A stretch of DNA of 6,509 nucleotides from Candidatus Adiutrix sp. Lineage in GTDB: Bacteria > Desulfobacterota > Desulfarculia > Adiutricales > Adiutricaceae. The DNA is taken from NCBI GenBank assembly GCA_031283395.1, contig JAITBV010000110.1, positions 1-6,509 on the forward strand, in the 5' to 3' direction. A model generated the notes under the pieces. The model saw only the letters and a program-made list of their open reading frames with translations. It searched no databases and had not been told where the DNA came from. Positions 5,619 through 6,509 of this stretch are shown one piece after another. Position 1 is the stretch's first letter. Each line of letters begins with the position of its first letter. A program made the translations under genes and the position numbers.

Positions 5619-6301
5619 CAGTCCCACCAGAGGAAAGGGGAGAAACTGGTTTTCCGGTCATAGAAATCGCAGTCCTCGGCCCGCTTGACCCAATTCACCA
5701 AGGGGGCGATAAGGGGCAGGAGCAGGATCTCCGCCCCCACCTTGAAAACGTAATTGGACCAGACCAGGCGCCACCAGAGGTTCCAGTCAATGACCCCGAT
5801 AAAGGCGATGGAGGCGAAGATGAGGGTGTCGAAAATCTGGCCCGCGGCCGTGGAGCAGATTAAACGCGGGGCCAGGCCACGGCCGCCGGTCCTGACCTTG
5901 AGCTTGGCCAGGGCGTAAGCATTGACGAATTCGCCGGTGAAATAGGCGGCCAGGCTGGCGATCACCAGGCGGGGCCACAGGCCTAAAATGGTATCCCAGG
6001 CTTCGGCCCCTTCCCAGCCCTCGGCCGGGTCGAAGATGCCCACCAGGGCGATGGCTGCGGCCGAGATGATCAGGGCCAGAAAGCCGGTCCAGATGACCCG
6101 GCGGCTGCGGCGGTAGCCGTAAACCTCGGTGGTGAGGTCGTTCAGAATATAGGTGAAGGGGAAGACCAGGGTGCCGGCGTCGAATTCCAGGACTCCGCCC
6201 AGGCTGATCAGGCGGGTGGAACAGGTGTTGGAGACGATCAGGAGGGTGGCGAAAAGAGCGGTTATCAGTTCCAGGTATTTGAACGTCCGCTGTTCGGGCA
6301 T
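5618..6301 (-). CDS. YhhQ/DUF165-family queuosine precursor transporter
   Basis: This inner-membrane protein of 227 residues belongs to the VUT/YhhQ (DUF165) family, whose characterised members import queuosine precursors (preQ0/preQ1 or related bases) for tRNA queuosine modification. Hydrophobic segments lie near 9-33, 42-55, 69-90, 108-131, 147-171 and 178-204, consistent with about six helices. The family signature FPFTYILNDLTTEVYGYRRSRR (47-68) is very clear. It is followed by PRLVIASLAAYFTGEFVNAYALAKLK (110-135) and CSTAAGQIFDTLIFASIAFIG (149-169). The ATG at 6301 has an AGGAGG site at 6313-6318, 11 nt upstream. It is the first gene of the leftward operon, with an extended -10 promoter close by. 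The 5' leader is only about 20 nt, too short for a preQ1 riboswitch. No other queuosine gene lies in the window, so the exact substrate is inferred. Confidence 0.93.
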   Translation of the reverse strand: MPEQRTFKYLELITALFATLLIVSNTCSTRLISLGGVLEFDAGTLVFPFTYILNDLTTEVYGYRRSRRVIWTGFLALIISAAAIALVGIFDPAEGWEGAEAWDTILGLWPRLVIASLAAYFTGEFVNAYALAKLKVRTGGRGLAPRLICSTAAGQIFDTLIFASIAFIGVIDWNLWWRLVWSNYVFKVGAEILLLPLIAPLVNWVKRAEDCDFYDRKTSFSPFLWWD

Positions 6302-6330
6302 GGCCGGTCGATCCTCCTAAAGAATTTTTT

Positions 6331-6339
6331 ATTATAACA
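6331..6339 (-). promoter_or_regulatory. Extended -10 promoter for the leftward operon
   Basis: On the minus strand the sequence reads TGTTATAAT, a perfect TATAAT preceded by the TGn extended -10 element. The corresponding -35 position (about 6354-6359, TTTCCC) is poor, as is common for extended -10 promoters. Transcription would start near 6324, giving a leader of about 20 nt that contains the AGGAGG ribosome site and then the transporter ATG at 6301. The site stands out in an otherwise GC-rich sequence. Confidence 0.65.
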
Positions 6340-6355
6340 CGTCGCTCCGGTTTGG

Positions 6356-6373
6356 GAAAATTTCAAAAATTTC
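6356..6373 (+). promoter_or_regulatory. UP-like A/T-rich element upstream of the rRNA-type promoter
   Basis: This stretch directly before the -35 hexamer contains AAAATTT and AAAAATTT tracts about 9 nt apart with only one or two G/C bases. It resembles an UP element contacted by the RNA polymerase alpha C-terminal domains at strong stable-RNA promoters. The assignment is from position and composition. Confidence 0.5.
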
Positions 6374-6402
6374 TTGACAGTGTAGCGAGAAGTTGTTATA
6401 TT
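6374..6402 (+). promoter_or_regulatory. Strong sigma-70 promoter, rightward, probably of an rRNA operon
   Basis: A consensus -35 TTGACA (6374-6379) is separated by exactly 17 nt from a -10 TATATT (6397-6402), one base from consensus. An A/T-rich UP-like stretch lies immediately upstream. Transcription should start near 6408-6411. No coding region starts in the remaining 100 nt, and a boxA-like element follows, so the product is probably stable RNA. It is divergent from the transporter promoter about 40 nt away. Confidence 0.8.
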
Positions 6403-6408
6403 CGGCAA

Positions 6409-6509
6409 TTACCCGCCCCGGAAAGGGGTTTGTAGTAGAGATCTTTGAAAACTAAACAGCGGACAGACAAAGGCGAGCGAATGAAATGGGCCCGGCCATC
6501 GTAGTATGG
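6409..6509 (+). other. Probable 5' leader of a ribosomal RNA operon (16S beyond window)
   Basis: This is the transcribed but apparently non-coding stretch after the strong promoter. It begins with a small CCCC/GGGG hairpin (6416-6428), then carries a boxA-like element (6440-6451) followed by actaaacagc, and a purine-rich stretch ending in aaaggcgagcg. This arrangement resembles leaders upstream of 16S rRNA in delta-proteobacteria and Firmicutes. No 16S sequence is reached before the window ends. The short ATG frame at 6481 stops after seven codons and is not a gene. A different stable RNA or a long mRNA leader remains possible. Confidence 0.6.
6440..6451 (+). promoter_or_regulatory. boxA-like rRNA antitermination element
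   Basis: The sequence gatctttgaaaa, continuing actaaacag, matches the boxA core of rRNA leaders (E. coli TGCTCTTTAACA; Bacillus-type TGTTCTTTGAAAAC). boxA in the nascent RNA binds NusB/NusE to prevent Rho-dependent termination of untranslated rRNA transcripts. Its distance of about 30 nt from the predicted transcription start fits that role. Confidence 0.65.

Noticed and set aside
4992..5663. Long + strand open frame antisense to the SprT-DUF2786 gene
   Set aside because: It is Gln/Gly-rich shadow translation without motifs; the opposite strand has HExxH and DUF2786 and overlapping coupled starts.
6302..6330. preQ1 riboswitch upstream of the queuosine transporter
   Set aside because: The predicted leader is only about 20 nt and contains just the ribosome site, with no room for an aptamer.
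6481..6504. Short ATG frame after the rRNA-type promoter as a leader peptide
   Set aside because: It has only seven codons before TAG, no convincing ribosome site, and lies in what looks like an untranslated rRNA leader.

Overview
This window is a gene-dense, very GC-rich piece of bacterial chromosome carrying housekeeping functions. The gene set fits a Gram-negative delta-proteobacterium (Desulfobacterota, perhaps Desulfarculales-like): a direct-pathway LL-diaminopimelate aminotransferase, a signal-peptide-bearing lytic transglycosylase, Pcm, and a queuosine-precursor transporter. The taxonomic placement is an inference from gene content and base composition only.

Left arm (1-3683, all on +): six tightly packed genes that look like one transcription unit. 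They are a 5'-truncated LL-diaminopimelate aminotransferase (lysine and peptidoglycan precursor), folK (folate), a 74-residue membrane-anchored protein that looks like a cysteine-less relative of the YHS/TRASH small-protein family, a secreted lytic transglycosylase with a 12-residue PYW repeat, pgsA (phosphatidylglycerol synthesis), and a DUF1992 (DnaJ-homologue-like) protein. Junctions are 1-nt or 4-nt overlaps or gaps of 1-24 nt. The theme is cell-envelope precursors and remodelling, with folate alongside.

Convergent gap (3684-3759): 76 nt that are more AT-rich than the genes and hold at best a weak terminator.

Right arm (3760-6301, all on -): three genes transcribed leftwards in the order YhhQ-type queuosine-precursor transporter, SprT-like/DUF2786 protein, pcm. 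They are joined by a 1-nt (TGATG) and a 4-nt (ATGA) overlap. An extended -10 promoter sits just upstream of the transporter.

Right edge (6302-6509): an AT-rich divergent promoter island. Rightwards there is a near-consensus sigma-70 promoter (TTGACA, 17 nt, TATATT) with an A/T-rich UP-like element. About 40 nt downstream lies a boxA-like antitermination sequence typical of ribosomal RNA leaders. I infer that an rRNA operon, with 16S first, starts just beyond the end of the window.

I see no CRISPR array, transposon, phage gene, tRNA or obvious undescribed multi-gene system. The most interesting items are the cysteine-less YHS-like protein, the period-12 repeat in the transglycosylase, the metalloprotease-DUF2786 fusion, and the rRNA-type promoter.
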